In this document: positions 1 to 8,122 of the stretch, in pieces
Position numbering within the stretch: the stretch's first letter is position 1
Layout of the letters: every line of letters begins with the position of its first letter
Source: a bacterium
GTDB taxonomy: Bacteria; Planctomycetota; Planctomycetia; Kolteriales; Kolteriaceae
DNA: 64,000 nucleotides
Assembly (NCBI GenBank): GCA_019753235.1
Contig: JAIELF010000028.1
Span: 1 to 64,000, forward strand
Direction: 5' to 3'
Translations under genes and position numbers: made by a program
Notes under the pieces: generated by a model
Databases searched by the model: none
The model's input: the letters and a program-made list of their open reading frames with translations, nothing else
Told to the model about the DNA's origin: nothing

Positions 1-788
1 GAGAGTATTCGACAAGCTTCCTCTCCGCCCTGCGAGGGAAAGATCGCCTAGGAGCATCCATTCAGACCAGCGATATCGATCAGGATGGAATGATCTCTTT
101 GGCCGAGGCGCATTGTCATGCGATAGAAACGTCGCCGACGATTGACCTCTGCTACCGAACGTCAGATCGCTTTCTGCAGACACAATCGCGTCTTGACGCG
201 AGCGACGACAATCTTGTTTCGGAGATGGCGCCGCTGGCGGATCTGCTCAAGATGGCCGATCCTTTTCGTGAGCACAGCCTTAAGAGGCTTGTGGAGGAAT
301 TGTCGCTCCCTGCCGAAGAGACGATGAAGGAGGCGACCCGTCGATCGAAGGAACTTTCCAGCCAGCGCCGGAGACTACGTCCTTCCATGAATAAAGCGGA
401 CAACGAGGTCAACGAGTTTGCTCGAAAAATGGAAAGTGCGTTGCTTGATCGTTGGCCATTCCTGGAGTCGGGTTGGCATCCGCAGACTCATGCGTTGCTG
501 GCTCATCATCCCGAGCAAGTGGTTGAGATGATCGAAAAGCACGAAGTCTACGAGTCCTGGATCCAGGCCAGAAAAAGAGAGGCAGAACTGGCCGAGGATG
601 ATCTCAACAAAGAACGCCAATGGGCCAAGTATCAACGCGTTCTCCTGCTGGCCAAATCGATCGCTCGCGCGGAGAACCTTCGCCGTGAGGGGCCGGTGGA
701 AAAATGGGACGCTTACCAGCGACTCCTCTCCATGGAAAACGCATCGCTCCGAAGCCGAGCTAACGCTGCAACTGTTCAGGGGAATTGA
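1..788 (+). CDS. C-terminal part of EF-hand protein (caspase-like protein tail suspected), cut by window edge
   Basis: The reading frame is open from base 3 of the window to the stop at 788, so the gene begins upstream; the ATG at 90 is internal. About residues 24-36 of the visible part spell a canonical EF-hand loop (D-x-D-x-D-G-x-I-x-x-x-E: SDIDQDGMISLAEAH), a calcium-binding signature. It is followed by a TIDL.YRTSD segment and a charged, helical, probably coiled tail rich in Lys, Arg and Glu to the C-terminus. From memory, an EF-hand followed by SLAEAH and a TIDL-YRTSD motif closes caspase/C13-like peptidase proteins of planctomycetes, but the catalytic part is outside the window, so this is inference. 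It converges on the next gene with a gap of only 24 bases. Confidence 0.7.
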   Translation, partial: EYSTSFLSALRGKDRLGASIQTSDIDQDGMISLAEAHCHAIETSPTIDLCYRTSDRFLQTQSRLDASDDNLVSEMAPLADLLKMADPFREHSLKRLVEELSLPAEETMKEATRRSKELSSQRRRLRPSMNKADNEVNEFARKMESALLDRWPFLESGWHPQTHALLAHHPEQVVEMIEKHEVYESWIQARKREAELAEDDLNKERQWAKYQRVLLLAKSIARAENLRREGPVEKWDAYQRLLSMENASLRSRANAATVQGN

Positions 789-812
789 TCTGCTTCATCC
801 CCCGCTGTTCCA

Positions 813-2417
813 TCAAAAGCCTGACAGCGAGGTGTCGATCGCGCGGACGGCAGGAGGATTCTCCTCGATCAACCAGAAACCTCCCGAGCGAGGAACATCA
901 ACCTCCATTCCCGAGAAGTCTGGCACATCGATCGTGACCTTTTTTGTGGGACCGACCGGAGCATGGGCGTAGACCAGCCATCGCCGGTTGGGTTTTTCGC
1001 CGATGAGATGCGCGATGGCGAAGACGGCGATCGGCGTATCAAGCTTCCACGGGCCCGGCTCATCGCGACTGGTGGAAAGCCCAAACCACCGGGGTTGCCG
1101 AGCAAGAGAATCGGGAATGCTGGCTTGATAAGGGTGAGGCCGACGTCCGTTGGGCAGCAGTCGCCCACGCTGCCAAAACTCGCGCAGCTCGGGGACTCGG
1201 TGGACTCGCTCGACCGATCGGAGGACGGCCTGGAAGTAGGGCGCGTAGTCGGCCTTGCGATCGTTATGGGCACGAAACTCGCGAAGGGTGCGTGGCTGTA
1301 TCAACCAGAGCCCGAACTGAACCATCCCCTCGTAGCGGTCGGGGCCGTAAGTCTGACCAAGCTTTTCATAGGTGAGCCGTTTGTCGTTCTCTTTTCCACG
1401 GTTGCCGTCCCAAGTCGAAAGCTCGATCCAGTACGGCGTGCCGGCAAGGGCGTCGATCGCAGCCCGCCAGTTCATCGCTTCGACCTGCGGACTCCAGACC
1501 TGAAAGTCCGTGCTTTGGTCCCAATGATGCGTGTAAAAAGGAAGCGACGCTCCTTGCCAAATGGTTGTCCAAGCCGAGAGTTGATCGGGCAACGTCAGCG
1601 AGTGCTCGGCCCAGCCCGGCCAACGGCCGACCGACGGAGGGAGGAAGGCGTTGTAACCCATCACTATCGAGCGATCCCTCCAGTCGGCTGAAATGAACTC
1701 TTCTTTCAGGCCGGTAAAAAGTCCCCCGTATCGAACCTTCCATCCGTCCGCAAAGAGCCGAACAAGCTCATCCGGCGACATCCCCTGGGCACGGGCCAAA
1801 CGAGCATCCTGAGAGGCATCTTTCCATTTCAACTTCGCATGTTCATTATTCGAGATCAGCAAAACACGCGGCGGATCGGGGTAGATCTTTTGCAGTTGAT
1901 CCAGCATCGGTTGCGATCCCCATCGCTGACCAACTTCTTTCCAAGGATCAGCCGAGCCGGCCGGCGAAACCCGCGCTTCGATCTTTCCATCCCGAGAGAC
2001 CACATTGGGGTTGGTCGATGCCGGCATCGTCAAGTAAGCCCGATCAACCGAAAGCAGTCGTTCCCACTGCGTCGAGATCAGTGCGATAGGTAAGTGCCGA
2101 TCAGCCGCCCGCTGCATGGCCGCTTGGTAGTAAATCAGATCGGGATTGTTCTTCTCCCCTGGGACGGGCAACGCGAACCAGGGCAAAACGTGGTAGCCCC
2201 GATCGAGAAGTGAAAGCTGGTATTCGGGCCCGAACCCATCTGCTTTCGTTCCGGTATTCCAATGCGCCGCCAAGGGCAGAGGCCGAAGTTTTGAGTCAAA
2301 GGGATCTGATGCCGCCGCCCGAATCTCATCGGCGATAGGTCCATCTTGTCCCTGCGCCATGCCGGCAATGAACATAAGAATGGTGCCGAGAATTTGTGGG
2401 AATCGCCCCAGGGTCAT
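813..2417 (-). CDS. large secreted protein of unknown function (possible glycoside-hydrolase-like fold)
   Basis: A 534-residue protein with an N-terminal hydrophobic signal peptide (about residues 8-22, ending AGMAQGQ), so exported. The start ATG at 2417 has an AGAGGA box ten bases upstream. The body is rich in Trp, Tyr, Asp and Pro; stretches such as HWNTG, VLPWFALP, GRWPGWAEHS and YWIELSTWDGNRG recall sugar-binding or TIM-barrel hydrolases, but I recognise no family signature or catalytic pair with certainty. It lies 26 bases downstream of the membrane-anchored phosphatase gene on the same strand, so the two are probably one transcript. Function unknown; a role on an envelope or polysaccharide substrate is only suggested by composition and export. 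Confidence 0.8.
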   Translation of the reverse strand: MTLGRFPQILGTILMFIAGMAQGQDGPIADEIRAAASDPFDSKLRPLPLAAHWNTGTKADGFGPEYQLSLLDRGYHVLPWFALPVPGEKNNPDLIYYQAAMQRAADRHLPIALISTQWERLLSVDRAYLTMPASTNPNVVSRDGKIEARVSPAGSADPWKEVGQRWGSQPMLDQLQKIYPDPPRVLLISNNEHAKLKWKDASQDARLARAQGMSPDELVRLFADGWKVRYGGLFTGLKEEFISADWRDRSIVMGYNAFLPPSVGRWPGWAEHSLTLPDQLSAWTTIWQGASLPFYTHHWDQSTDFQVWSPQVEAMNWRAAIDALAGTPYWIELSTWDGNRGKENDKRLTYEKLGQTYGPDRYEGMVQFGLWLIQPRTLREFRAHNDRKADYAPYFQAVLRSVERVHRVPELREFWQRGRLLPNGRRPHPYQASIPDSLARQPRWFGLSTSRDEPGPWKLDTPIAVFAIAHLIGEKPNRRWLVYAHAPVGPTKKVTIDVPDFSGMEVDVPRSGGFWLIEENPPAVRAIDTSLSGF

Positions 2418-2443
2418 CGATCGCGAATCCTCTCAGGCGGGGC

Positions 2444-3454
2444 TCACTCGGTCTTCGCGCGGGCGACGGAAACGGGAACGACTTCCATCGTCTGTTTCCA
2501 GGCAAAAGGCCCCATGACACGGAATTTGATGTCTTTGCCGTCGCAAACGTCGGCTTCGATGTCATAGTCGCCCGCCGGCGTGATGGGGGGCATCGCGATC
2601 GACACCGTCACCGTCTGGCCGGGCACAATCTTCTCTTTGGGAAGATTGACTCGATGCTTCATCGATTCCTTCTCGCCCTTCGGGCGGATCCAAACATTGA
2701 CGTGCATGTCATACGTGTCTGCTGGCCAGGCAACTTGGCTTGTGTTCGTCACCCGAAGGGTCAACTCCCACAGGGATCCCTCCTTGAGGGTCTCCATCCC
2801 ATGCGCCGGTTCGATGTTGGCGGCAAAGTAATGCAGAGATTCAAGCTGATCAACCCATTGCCGAAAACTCTCGGCGCCCGAGGGCTGACCTTCTTTTCGG
2901 AGCCAATCGGCGTACAGGTTGAAGAGGTTCGGCAAATGCGATCCATGGGCTAGGCCCGTGTGTCCGTAGGCAATCGAGTATTCTCGCTTGGCTTGTTCGA
3001 CGGAATCGCCCGCAAGTAACCGAGCGATCGCCGACGCCAGGGCGGTCCGGTCGGCACCCTGTCGGCAATGAAGCAGAATGGGCCGGGGGGCATCGTCGAG
3101 CGTCTGCACCAAACGCTTGAGTTCCGCCAGCGGGGGGATTTGATGATTGACCAGATTGATGTCGACCACATCAACCCCCATCTGGTCGCAGACACGATGT
3201 TCGTCGTCGTACCAATCCTTCCCCTTCCACGGCCCGCGTAGATTCACGACCGTCTTAATGCCGTACTTCTCGCGATAGAGCCGAAGATCATCGGCAGAGG
3301 GTTGAGCGCAGCGATAAACCTGCGTCGGCAAAACGGTGTGAAAGTTCGGCTGCTGACTCCACCAGAGATATCCCAAGCCGACAACGGCGATCGTCGCGAC
3401 CAGAAATGTCGAATATCCCTTCCAGCCCCGATCCTGGTTTGATTGGCCAAACAC
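2444..3454 (-). CDS. membrane-anchored tyrosine/dual-specificity phosphatase with C-terminal Ig-like domain
   Basis: Start chosen at GTG 3454, which has an AGGAG box nine bases upstream; this gives 336 residues. A longer frame reaches 3592, but it would read through the tandem repeats at 3491-3541. A single membrane helix (residues about 16-33) follows a short basic N-terminus. The phosphatase domain holds VYRCAQPS and VVNLRG strands and the active-site loop HCRQGADRT, a CX5R signature with Cys130 and Arg136, as in Siw14/DSP-type enzymes. Residues about 220-336 form a beta-rich tail with LRVTNTSQVAWP, resembling Ig-like domains of the NBR1/FW type. The predicted topology puts the catalytic part outside the cytoplasm. 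The substrate may be phosphotyrosine, an inositol phosphate or another phosphoester. Confidence 0.85.
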   Translation of the reverse strand: MFGQSNQDRGWKGYSTFLVATIAVVGLGYLWWSQQPNFHTVLPTQVYRCAQPSADDLRLYREKYGIKTVVNLRGPWKGKDWYDDEHRVCDQMGVDVVDINLVNHQIPPLAELKRLVQTLDDAPRPILLHCRQGADRTALASAIARLLAGDSVEQAKREYSIAYGHTGLAHGSHLPNLFNLYADWLRKEGQPSGAESFRQWVDQLESLHYFAANIEPAHGMETLKEGSLWELTLRVTNTSQVAWPADTYDMHVNVWIRPKGEKESMKHRVNLPKEKIVPGQTVTVSIAMPPITPAGDYDIEADVCDGKDIKFRVMGPFAWKQTMEVVPVSVARAKTE

Positions 3455-3490
3455 GTCCGTGTGCTCCTGGCGTCGATGCCTCGTTGAAAC

Positions 3491-3541
3491 TATCGACCCT
3501 TGGGTATTATCGACCCGTAGGCATTTTCGACCCCGAGGTCG
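3491..3541. repeat. three tandem 17-bp repeats in divergent promoter region
   Basis: Three units with an exact 17-base period start at 3491, 3508 and 3525. Each begins T(A/T)TCGACCC and carries GG at positions 12-13 of the unit; units 1 and 2 differ at four positions and unit 3 is more diverged. They sit between the leftward phosphatase gene and the rightward molybdenum hydroxylase operon. A 17-base spacing is close to one and a half helical turns, so a multi-site operator is possible; this is inference. Confidence 0.6.
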
Positions 3542-3648
3542 GCGTCGTATGATGAGGCTTGTAACACGATGCCCCGGGGAACGCAATCGCACTCGCGGCC
3601 GGGGCCGACGGGATGGATCTTAGCCGTGACATAAAGGTGTCGAAACAG

Positions 3649-4569
3649 ATGACCGAATTCGAGTACGCGGCACCGACCAGCGTCGCGGAGGCGGCCCGCC
3701 TGTTAAGCCAGGCAAAAGGTAGGGCAAAGATTCTCGCAGGTGGAACGGATTTGCTGGTTCAGCTGCGCGAAGGACTCCGTCACGCGGACTTGGTTGTGGA
3801 CGTGAAGCGGATCCCGTCGATGACGGAAATCCGTCAAGAGTCGTCCGGATCTTGGCGGATTGGTGCCGCCACCCCATGTCAACAGATCGAAAACCACCCC
3901 GGGATCAGGTCGTCCTACCCTGCCCTGGCCGATGCCGTCCGAATCATCGGGGGTTGGCAGATTAAGAACCGGGCAACGTTGGGGGGGAATCTCTGCACTT
4001 CGTCCCCCGCGGGTGATTCGCTTCCTGCCTTGATCGCGTCCCATGCCGAGGGGATCATCGCGGGCGAGGATGGCTCGACTCGTCGAGTGCCGATGGAATC
4101 ATTCTGCACCGGGCCGGGCAAAAATGTCCTGCAGGATGGTGAGTTGTTGGAGGCGTTCGTTCTTCCCGCTCCGCCGGCCGGTTCAAGTGGAGCCTACTTG
4201 CGATTCATTCCTCGTCACGAAATGGATATTGCCGTCGTCGGCTGCGGGGCGATGTTGGCAGTGACGAACGGTAAGATCACGGCCGCCCGGATTGGCCTGG
4301 GTGCGGTTGCACCGACGCCTCTCTTTGCCGAGCAGGCTTCGCAGGGGCTTCTGGGTCAAGTTCCCAGCCGAGACATTTTTGCTCAAGCCGGCGAGCAATC
4401 CCGGGCCATCGCCCGACCGATCAGCGATATGCGTTCGCCGGCCGACTATCGGACGCACCTGGTCGGAGTCCTGGTCAAACGATCGCTCGAGATTGCTTTT
4501 CGACGAATTCAAGGGGAGAGCATCGATCCGCTCCACCACTCTTGGACCGCCGAATCATCATCTCTTTGA
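3649..4569 (+). CDS. molybdenum hydroxylase FAD-binding subunit (CoxM/XdhB family)
   Basis: The FAD-binding subunit of a three-component xanthine dehydrogenase-type enzyme; it passes electrons from the 2Fe-2S subunit to the final acceptor. The protein has the family FAD signature AGGTD at residues 30-34 and the second flavin-contact segment ATLGGNLC near residue 110, followed by the CO-dehydrogenase flavoprotein C-terminal domain. The length of 306 residues is normal. Start ATG 3649 (MTEFEY...) has an AAGGTG box nine bases upstream; a further in-frame ATG at 3613 lacks one. It is the first gene of a four-gene rightward run with the 2Fe-2S, molybdopterin and MoaD-like genes. The true substrate cannot be read from the sequence. 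Confidence 0.93.
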   Translation: MTEFEYAAPTSVAEAARLLSQAKGRAKILAGGTDLLVQLREGLRHADLVVDVKRIPSMTEIRQESSGSWRIGAATPCQQIENHPGIRSSYPALADAVRIIGGWQIKNRATLGGNLCTSSPAGDSLPALIASHAEGIIAGEDGSTRRVPMESFCTGPGKNVLQDGELLEAFVLPAPPAGSSGAYLRFIPRHEMDIAVVGCGAMLAVTNGKITAARIGLGAVAPTPLFAEQASQGLLGQVPSRDIFAQAGEQSRAIARPISDMRSPADYRTHLVGVLVKRSLEIAFRRIQGESIDPLHHSWTAESSSL

Positions 4570-4621
4570 CGTATCGATGACACACGCATGACACCATCGC
4601 GGACCTGATGAGGAGACCCCT

Positions 4622-5128
4622 GTGGCCAAGAAAACCCACGTGACGACCACGCTCAATGGCCAGCCCACCGAGTTTCTTTGCGAAGCTCGGCAAAGCCTGC
4701 TCGAAGTCCTTCGCGATACGCTTCATTTGACCGGCGCCAAAGAGGGTTGCAACAACGGCAACTGCGGAGCATGCACGGTTCTTCTCGACGGCACGCCTGT
4801 TGTCAGTTGTCTTGTTCTGGGTGTTGAGGTCGAAGGCAAGAGCGTCACCACCGTCGAAGGCTTGGCGGATGCCAGCGAACTCCATCCGTTGCAGCAATGC
4901 TTTCTGGAAGATGCGGCCCTGCAGTGTGGCATCTGCACGCCGGGCTTTCTTGTTGCCGCCAAGGCGCTGCTTGATGAGAACCCCTGCCCCACCGAGGCGG
5001 AAATTCGCTTCGCACTGGCGGGGAATATTTGTCGCTGCACCGGTTACGACAAAATCATTCGTGCCGTGCAGCATGCCGCCGAGCGATTGACCCTTCGTGA
5101 CGGGATTCTATTGGCCAAACAAAAGTAG
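4622..5128 (+). CDS. molybdenum hydroxylase 2Fe-2S subunit (CoxS/XdhC family)
   Basis: Small electron-transfer subunit with two [2Fe-2S] clusters. The plant-type ferredoxin half has Cys43, Cys48, Cys51 and Cys63 (EGCNNGNCGACT ... SC). The helical half has QCGICTPG (Cys102, Cys105) and NICRCTGY (Cys137, Cys139). All eight ligands are present and the length of 168 residues is typical. Start is GTG 4622, preceded by AGGAG six bases upstream. It lies between the FAD subunit (52-base gap) and the molybdopterin subunit (12-base gap), so the three are almost certainly cotranscribed and form one enzyme in the cytoplasm. Confidence 0.95.
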   Translation: MAKKTHVTTTLNGQPTEFLCEARQSLLEVLRDTLHLTGAKEGCNNGNCGACTVLLDGTPVVSCLVLGVEVEGKSVTTVEGLADASELHPLQQCFLEDAALQCGICTPGFLVAAKALLDENPCPTEAEIRFALAGNICRCTGYDKIIRAVQHAAERLTLRDGILLAKQK

Positions 5129-5140
5129 GAGGCCTCATCC

Positions 5141-7444
5141 ATGGCAACGGCAGATCGAAAAGTCGAATCCCCGTACAAGGTCATCGGCACTCGCCCGATT
5201 CGGCACGACGGCGTCGACAAGGTGACGGGCCGAGCAATCTACGGCAACGACGTTCAGTTGCCCGGCTTGGTGCATGGTAAGGTGCTGCGAAGTCCCCATG
5301 CTCATGCCCGTATTCGCTCGATCGATACCCGATCGGCTGAGGCATTGCCGGGCGTTTTGGCGGTTGCAACATTTGCAGATCTTGATCCTCACGAAGATAA
5401 GATGGCCGAGCTTGGAGAAGGGGCGGTCAATCTCCGCTATCTGACCGAGAACGTCCTCGCTCGCGGGCGAGCACTTTACAAGGGGCATGCCGTGGCCGCG
5501 GTGGCGGCGATCAGTCCTCATGTTGCCGAGCAGGCGCTCGCGCTTATCCACATCGACTATGACCCTCTCCCTGCCGTCACTTGGATTCTCGATGCGATGA
5601 AGCCCGAGGCGCCGATTCTGCTTGAAGAACTTCGCACATCGAGCATGGGGAAAGTGACTGGGAAGGGCCCCACGAACATTGCCTCGCATCTGCTCTTTGC
5701 CAAGGGAAATATCGACGAAGGCTTCGCCCAAGCGGATCTGATTATCGAACGAGAGTTCCGCACGCAGACCGTTCATCAAGGCTACATCGAGCCACACGTC
5801 GCAACGGCGCAGTGGAGTGCCGACGGGCATGTGATGGTCTGGGCGTCGACGCAGGGCTCGTTCACCTGTCGGCAACAAGTGGCGGAGATTCTCGCGATTC
5901 CCCTGTCGAAAGTCACCGTGAAGCCCTGCGAAATCGGTGGCGGTTTTGGCGGCAAGATTCGCGTTTATCTCGAACCGATCGCAGCTCTTCTCAGCAAGAA
6001 GTCGGGTCGTCCGGTGAAGGTCAGCATGTCGCGGGCGGATGTTTTCGAAGGGACGGGGCCGACGCCCGGTTCGTTCATCCGGGTCAAGCTCGGCAGCACC
6101 AATGATGGCAAGCTGGTCGCGGGGGAAGCATGGATGGCCTACGATGCGGGGGCCTATCCTGCGGGCATGATCGGGCCCGGCGCGGTCTGCGTCTTTGCCT
6201 GCTATGACATTCCCCATCAGAAGATCGAAGGCTTCGATGTTGTTCTCAACAAGCCACAGTCATCGGCGTATCGCGCCCCGGGCTCGACTAATGCCGCCTT
6301 TGCGAGTGAGTCGGTCATCAATGAATTGGCCGACCGGCTTGGGATCGATCCGCTTGAATTTCGCCTCAAAAACGTCGCTCGCGAGGGGACTCGTCGGGCT
6401 GACGGACCGGCGTACGCGCGGATTGGTTTGGCCGAGACAATCGAAGCGGCTCAGGCCCATACGCACTATCTCGCTCCTCCTCCCGGAAAGCATCGCGGCC
6501 GCGGCGTCGCGTGTGGTTACTGGATGAACGCGGGACTGAAATCGAGTTGCACCGCCCATGTCAATGCCGACGGCACGGTCACGCTGCTCGAAGGATCGAC
6601 CGATATCGGCGGAACCCGGACTAGCGTTGCCATGCAACTGGCAGAGACGCTGGGTCTGGCGGCCGAGGATATCATCCCGCGCGTCGTTGATACCGACAGT
6701 GTCGGCTACACCGATGTCACAGGGGGCAGTCGCGTTACCTTTGCGACGGGCTGGGCGGCCCACGAAGTTGGTCTCGATCTCATCATGCAACTGCGCAAGC
6801 GAGCCGCGAAGATCTGGGAGCTGGATGCCGAAAAAATCTCTTTTGAACAGGGATCATTTCACGCGGGTGACAAAAGTATGTCGTTTAAGGAACTGGCGGC
6901 GAAGCTGCACCATTTCGGCGGCCCGGTGACCAGCCAGGCCAGCGTCGAAGCCAAAGGGCCCGGCGGCGCGTTCGCGACTCATATCGCCGATGTCGAAGTC
7001 GACCCGGAGACCGGCAAGGTGAAGGTACTGCGGTACACCGCGATCCAAGATTGTGGGCGAGCGATCCACCCAAGCTACGTCGAAGGACAAATCCACGGAG
7101 GTGTCGCTCAGGGGATCGGTTGGGCATTGAACGAAGAGTACTTCTATGACGATAAGGGACGGATGCGGAACGCCTCCATGCTTGATTACCGGATGCCAAC
7201 CGCGGTCGATTTGCCGATGATCGAAGCGGTCATCGTCGAAGTCCCGAATCCGCGACATCCTTACGGTGTTCGAGGCGTGGGCGAAGTCCCCATCTGTCCA
7301 CCGCCGGCGGCGTTGGCGGCAGCGATTCATAATGCCGTCGGTGTCCGAATGACCGAGCTTCCTATGTCTCCTCCCAAGGTCCATCAGGCAATGACGCGCC
7401 GACCTCCTGATGGGAATGGGGCGACTCCCCTTCGAGGGGGTTAA
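5141..7444 (+). CDS. molybdenum hydroxylase large, molybdopterin-binding subunit (CoxL/XdhA family)
   Basis: Catalytic subunit of a xanthine dehydrogenase/aldehyde oxidase-family hydroxylase, 767 residues, with an AGGAGG box nine bases before the ATG. The N-terminal a/b hammerhead domain (VTGRAIYGNDV, SPHAHARI) is followed by the two molybdopterin domains with the glycine-rich loop GGGFGGK and, near the end, GVRGVGEVP, which carries the catalytic Glu of the family. The loop where CO dehydrogenases show AYxCSFR (form I) or AYRGAGR (form II) reads SSAYRAPGSTNAAF here, so it is not form I CODH. The substrate (purine, aromatic acyl-CoA, aldehyde or other) remains open. Confidence 0.94.
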   Translation: MATADRKVESPYKVIGTRPIRHDGVDKVTGRAIYGNDVQLPGLVHGKVLRSPHAHARIRSIDTRSAEALPGVLAVATFADLDPHEDKMAELGEGAVNLRYLTENVLARGRALYKGHAVAAVAAISPHVAEQALALIHIDYDPLPAVTWILDAMKPEAPILLEELRTSSMGKVTGKGPTNIASHLLFAKGNIDEGFAQADLIIEREFRTQTVHQGYIEPHVATAQWSADGHVMVWASTQGSFTCRQQVAEILAIPLSKVTVKPCEIGGGFGGKIRVYLEPIAALLSKKSGRPVKVSMSRADVFEGTGPTPGSFIRVKLGSTNDGKLVAGEAWMAYDAGAYPAGMIGPGAVCVFACYDIPHQKIEGFDVVLNKPQSSAYRAPGSTNAAFASESVINELADRLGIDPLEFRLKNVAREGTRRADGPAYARIGLAETIEAAQAHTHYLAPPPGKHRGRGVACGYWMNAGLKSSCTAHVNADGTVTLLEGSTDIGGTRTSVAMQLAETLGLAAEDIIPRVVDTDSVGYTDVTGGSRVTFATGWAAHEVGLDLIMQLRKRAAKIWELDAEKISFEQGSFHAGDKSMSFKELAAKLHHFGGPVTSQASVEAKGPGGAFATHIADVEVDPETGKVKVLRYTAIQDCGRAIHPSYVEGQIHGGVAQGIGWALNEEYFYDDKGRMRNASMLDYRMPTAVDLPMIEAVIVEVPNPRHPYGVRGVGEVPICPPPAALAAAIHNAVGVRMTELPMSPPKVHQAMTRRPPDGNGATPLRGG

Positions 7445-7449
7445 AGAGG

Positions 7450-7713
7450 ATGCCTCGCGTCTTTCTGCCGGCGATGTGGTGCGTCGAAGACTCGACGGAG
7501 GTGATGTTTGATTTGCCCGGGCGGACCGTCGCTCAGCTTCTCGATGAATTGGGGAAGCGTCGGCCCGACTTGGTGGATCGATTTCGGGACGGCGACCGAT
7601 TGTCGGCCAGTGTCAGTCTCGCGATTGACGGCGACCTGGCCCCGCGCAGTCTTTCCACGGAGGTTAGCCCGCAAAGCGAAGTTCACTTCATCCCTGCGAT
7701 TGCGGGCGGATAA
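7450..7713 (+). CDS. MoaD/ThiS-type small sulfur carrier protein
   Basis: An 87-residue beta-grasp protein ending in Ala-Gly-Gly, the C-terminal tail that is adenylated and thiocarboxylated in MoaD and ThiS proteins. The internal pattern (VAQLLDELGKRRP, then LAIDGDLAP, then EVHFIPAIAGG) fits MoaD, the sulfur donor subunit of molybdopterin synthase. The gene starts six bases after the stop of the molybdopterin subunit, so it is translationally linked to that enzyme. A dedicated cofactor-sulfuration or molybdopterin-supply role for the neighbouring hydroxylase is the simplest reading. No MoaE, MoeB or MoaA is in the window. Confidence 0.85.
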   Translation: MPRVFLPAMWCVEDSTEVMFDLPGRTVAQLLDELGKRRPDLVDRFRDGDRLSASVSLAIDGDLAPRSLSTEVSPQSEVHFIPAIAGG

Positions 7714-7717
7714 GTCT

Positions 7718-8122
7718 TCAATTTGCCGAGGCCGGGGCGCGCTCGGTAAAAATCTTTTGCCAGGCGCTCCGCGCTGCAGGGTCCTTGTCGGCATCGGCCA
7801 GCTCTTTCCAAGAGTCCGGCATGGCAAAGAGAAAGTCAGGCCGTTCGACATGGGCGACCCGGGCCAACCGATTCAAGGCGTGGCGTTCCTTTCCATCCAG
7901 ACCGTGGCCGGCCGCGAGTTCCTCGAAAAGGGCGTTCGGATCATCTTGATTCTCACGGGATTCCTCCCGTCGTCGGACCACAAATAGGAATCCGATCATC
8001 CCCAAAAGGACCGCCAGGAACAGCAGAAAGAAGACTCCTAGGAGGCCGTCAACCGGGTTCGCGAAGCCCTGCCGAATCGCGTCCAGCACAAAAGTGGCAC
8101 CCTCTGCCCGTTCACTTGGCAT
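7718..8122 (-). CDS. small single-pass membrane protein, unknown function
   Basis: 134 residues, with an AAGGAG box seven bases before the ATG. One strong hydrophobic helix (about residues 26-48) is followed by RRRE, so the C-terminal 85 residues should be cytoplasmic. That part is charged and helical, with ALFEELAAGHGLDGKERHALNRLARVA repeats of Ala/Leu/Glu and a final APASAN. Helical segments of this kind recur in small planctomycete membrane proteins, but I cannot name a family. It is convergent with the molybdenum hydroxylase operon (4-base gap) and divergent from the sigma-54 activator gene. Confidence 0.7.
   Translation of the reverse strand: MPSERAEGATFVLDAIRQGFANPVDGLLGVFFLLFLAVLLGMIGFLFVVRRREESRENQDDPNALFEELAAGHGLDGKERHALNRLARVAHVERPDFLFAMPDSWKELADADKDPAARSAWQKIFTERAPASAN

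Noticed and set aside
3455..3592. N-terminal extension of the phosphatase to an upstream start
   Set aside because: The GTG at 3454 has AGGAG at good spacing, and the extension would read through tandem repeats and carries a very basic non-conserved sequence.
5135..6217. 360-codon minus-strand open frame inside the molybdenum hydroxylase large subunit
   Set aside because: It is antisense to a clear, motif-bearing gene and shows no family signature or start signal.
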